Assembly: GCA_029262715.1 (NCBI GenBank)
Contig: JAJCYX010000229.1
Coordinates: 1 to 6,492 of the forward strand
DNA length: 6,492 nucleotides
Direction: 5' to 3'
From: Chloroflexota bacterium
GTDB taxonomy: Bacteria; Chloroflexota; Dehalococcoidia; Lucifugimonadales; Lucifugimonadaceae
Part shown: piece by piece, positions 5,523 to 6,492 of the stretch
Layout: the number at the start of each line of letters is the position of its first letter
Position numbering within the stretch: the stretch's first letter is position 1
Notes under the pieces: model-generated
What the model was told of the DNA's origin: nothing
What the model saw: the letters and a program-made list of their open reading frames with translations, nothing else
The model's database searches: none
Translations under genes and position numbers: made by a program

Positions 5523-5566
5523 GCTTCCGATCTCAGACTTGATTCGAGTCTAGGAAGCGATTCGAG
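5523..5566. repeat. Imperfect inverted repeat plus 8-bp direct repeat upstream of scaffold
   Basis: GCTTCC (5523-5528) is mirrored by GGAAGC (5553-5558). Inside, AGACT (5535-5539) is mirrored by AGTCT (5547-5551), giving a stem with an asymmetric internal loop. GATTCGAG occurs at 5541-5548 and again at 5559-5566. This is the 152-bp gap between the sulfatase stop and the scaffold start, where a promoter or operator of the capsid genes would lie. I could not identify a convincing -35/-10 pair, and no T-tract marks a terminator. Confidence 0.35.
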
Positions 5567-5601
5567 AGAGGTGAAGCGTTGTGTCAGGGTTGGGACGTTA
5601 A

Positions 5602-5616
5602 GCGAGTACCGCTCGC
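5602..5616 (-). terminator. Short hairpin just after the sulfatase stop
   Basis: On the - strand GCGAG (5616-5612) pairs with CTCGC (5606-5602) around five bases, starting two bases after the sulfatase TGA and followed by TTAA. The stem is short and the T-tract minimal, so termination is possible but weak. Confidence 0.25.
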
Positions 5617-5618
5617 GA

Positions 5619-6492
5619 TCAGTCCGCCAGCTTCCGTCTTGGTCCGAGTCTGGCCGGGATCACCGGTCCGCCGTGGTTGTGCCGCGAGAATGTGTTTAAC
5701 CTGGGACGCGGATTGAACGGTGCCGTAGCCCAATCTTCAACTTCACAACGTTCTGCCCAATCGTTGTAGTAGCGCAGCATGGCATCGGCCCGGTCTTTTT
5801 CACCTGCGATCAGATCGCTGGACTCGACTCGATCATCGGTGATGTTGTAAAGCTCCCAAACAGCGCGAGAGGCCGGGTCAGCCGGGTCTGCGATCTCGCT
5901 AACCAGCTTCCAGTCACCCAGGCGTACTGCTCGATTGCCCTCGTGCTCCCATGCGATGGGCGCGTCACGCTCCCAATCATCGCCGTCCAGCACGCTGGCG
6001 AACGACTCACCCTCAATTGGCTTGATGTCGTTGCCGTTGAACGTAGACGGATACGTCGCGCCTGCGATGTCGATCAGGGTTGCGTTGATATCGCTGATGT
6101 GGGCTGGCCCATTGAAGACGTTACCCTGGGAACTGGTGCCATTTGGATAGTGCATGATGAACGGAGTTGAGATGCCACCTTCATGCGTGTAGTGCTTGAA
6201 TAGCCGGAATGGCGTGTTGTTCACGTTGGCCCATGCGATGTCGACACTTGCAAAGGTGTCGGGTGGGCCTGGTTCGATATCCGGTGAGTTACCGGTTCGT
6301 ACCAATCTACCGTCGACAGTCGGATAGCTATAGCGAGATGGGTCCGGCATTGGAGTGTCTTCGGCAAGCAGTTCGGCGCATCCGCCATTGTCAGCAAGGA
6401 ACACGATCACCGTGTTGTCTAGCTCGCCGGCGTCCTTCAGTTTCTGAACTAATTCACCTATGCCGCGGTCAACCTGTTCGACCTGCGCCGCA
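5619..6492 (-). CDS. Arylsulfatase (type I sulfatase), 3' part; 5' end outside window
   Basis: The frame stays open to the right edge, so about 290 C-terminal residues are visible. It hydrolyses sulfate esters, typically in the periplasm, where marine bacteria use such enzymes on sulfated glycans. The visible text starts with VDRGIGELVQKLKDAGELDN and then VIVFLADNGG, where the DN pair is the metal-binding motif of the alkaline-phosphatase-fold sulfatases. WANVNNTPFRLFKHYTHEGG then carries the lysine that contacts the sulfate, and STPFIMHYPNG follows. The C-terminal domain shows the characteristic GDWKLV strand and WELYNITDDRVESSDL. The wording is typical of S1_4-like arylsulfatases. The catalytic Cys/Ser formylglycine motif and any signal peptide are outside the window. 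It is on the same strand as, and 152 bp upstream of, the scaffold gene, but is a cellular enzyme with no evident link to the capsid genes. Confidence 0.93.
   Translation of the reverse strand, partial: AAQVEQVDRGIGELVQKLKDAGELDNTVIVFLADNGGCAELLAEDTPMPDPSRYSYPTVDGRLVRTGNSPDIEPGPPDTFASVDIAWANVNNTPFRLFKHYTHEGGISTPFIMHYPNGTSSQGNVFNGPAHISDINATLIDIAGATYPSTFNGNDIKPIEGESFASVLDGDDWERDAPIAWEHEGNRAVRLGDWKLVSEIADPADPASRAVWELYNITDDRVESSDLIAGEKDRADAMLRYYNDWAERCEVEDWATAPFNPRPRLNTFSRHNHGGPVIPARLGPRRKLAD

Noticed and set aside
2265..5618. Attachment-site direct repeats flanking the capsid/small-gene island
   Set aside because: Comparing 2265-2442 with 5467-5618 by eye showed no shared repeat of useful length, and no tRNA gene or integrase is visible.

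Overview
The window looks like a piece of a Gram-negative bacterial chromosome, probably an environmental proteobacterium. This rests on a DUF502-type inner-membrane protein, an FkbM-type methyltransferase and a planctomycete/proteobacterial-style arylsulfatase; the species cannot be named from the sequence. Genes are tightly packed, Shine-Dalgarno (SD) sequences are clear, and TTG/GTG starts are common.

Left part (1-2264), ordinary chromosomal genes: the 3' end of a DUF502 membrane protein (+), a convergent small coiled-coil protein of unknown function (-), an unrecognised 157-codon protein (+), and a solitary FkbM-family SAM-dependent methyltransferase (-, TTG start).

Middle (2265-3186), a two-gene + strand unit: an extended -10 promoter is overlapped by a 16-bp near-perfect palindrome resembling the Gram-positive-type LexA/SOS box. 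A G-rich repeated leader with a very strong SD follows. Next comes a short gene that reads well only if one base of a G6 run is skipped (a frameshifted or programmed-frameshift gene), and then a second small gene with a Cys/His cluster. I recognise neither product.

Right part (3187-5466), three - strand phage-type genes in the order scaffold, major capsid, small basic-tailed protein. Scaffold and capsid are translationally coupled, and a stem-loop lies between the capsid and the third gene. No portal, terminase, protease, tail or integrase gene is visible. Directly upstream on the same strand is an apparently cellular arylsulfatase (3' part, 5619 to the window edge). The capsid module therefore sits as an orphan island between chromosomal genes: either a prophage remnant or a retained capsid-forming element.

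The most interesting combination is this intact scaffold-capsid pair without packaging genes, convergent with and abutting a possibly SOS-controlled two-gene unit. A functional link between the two is inference only.
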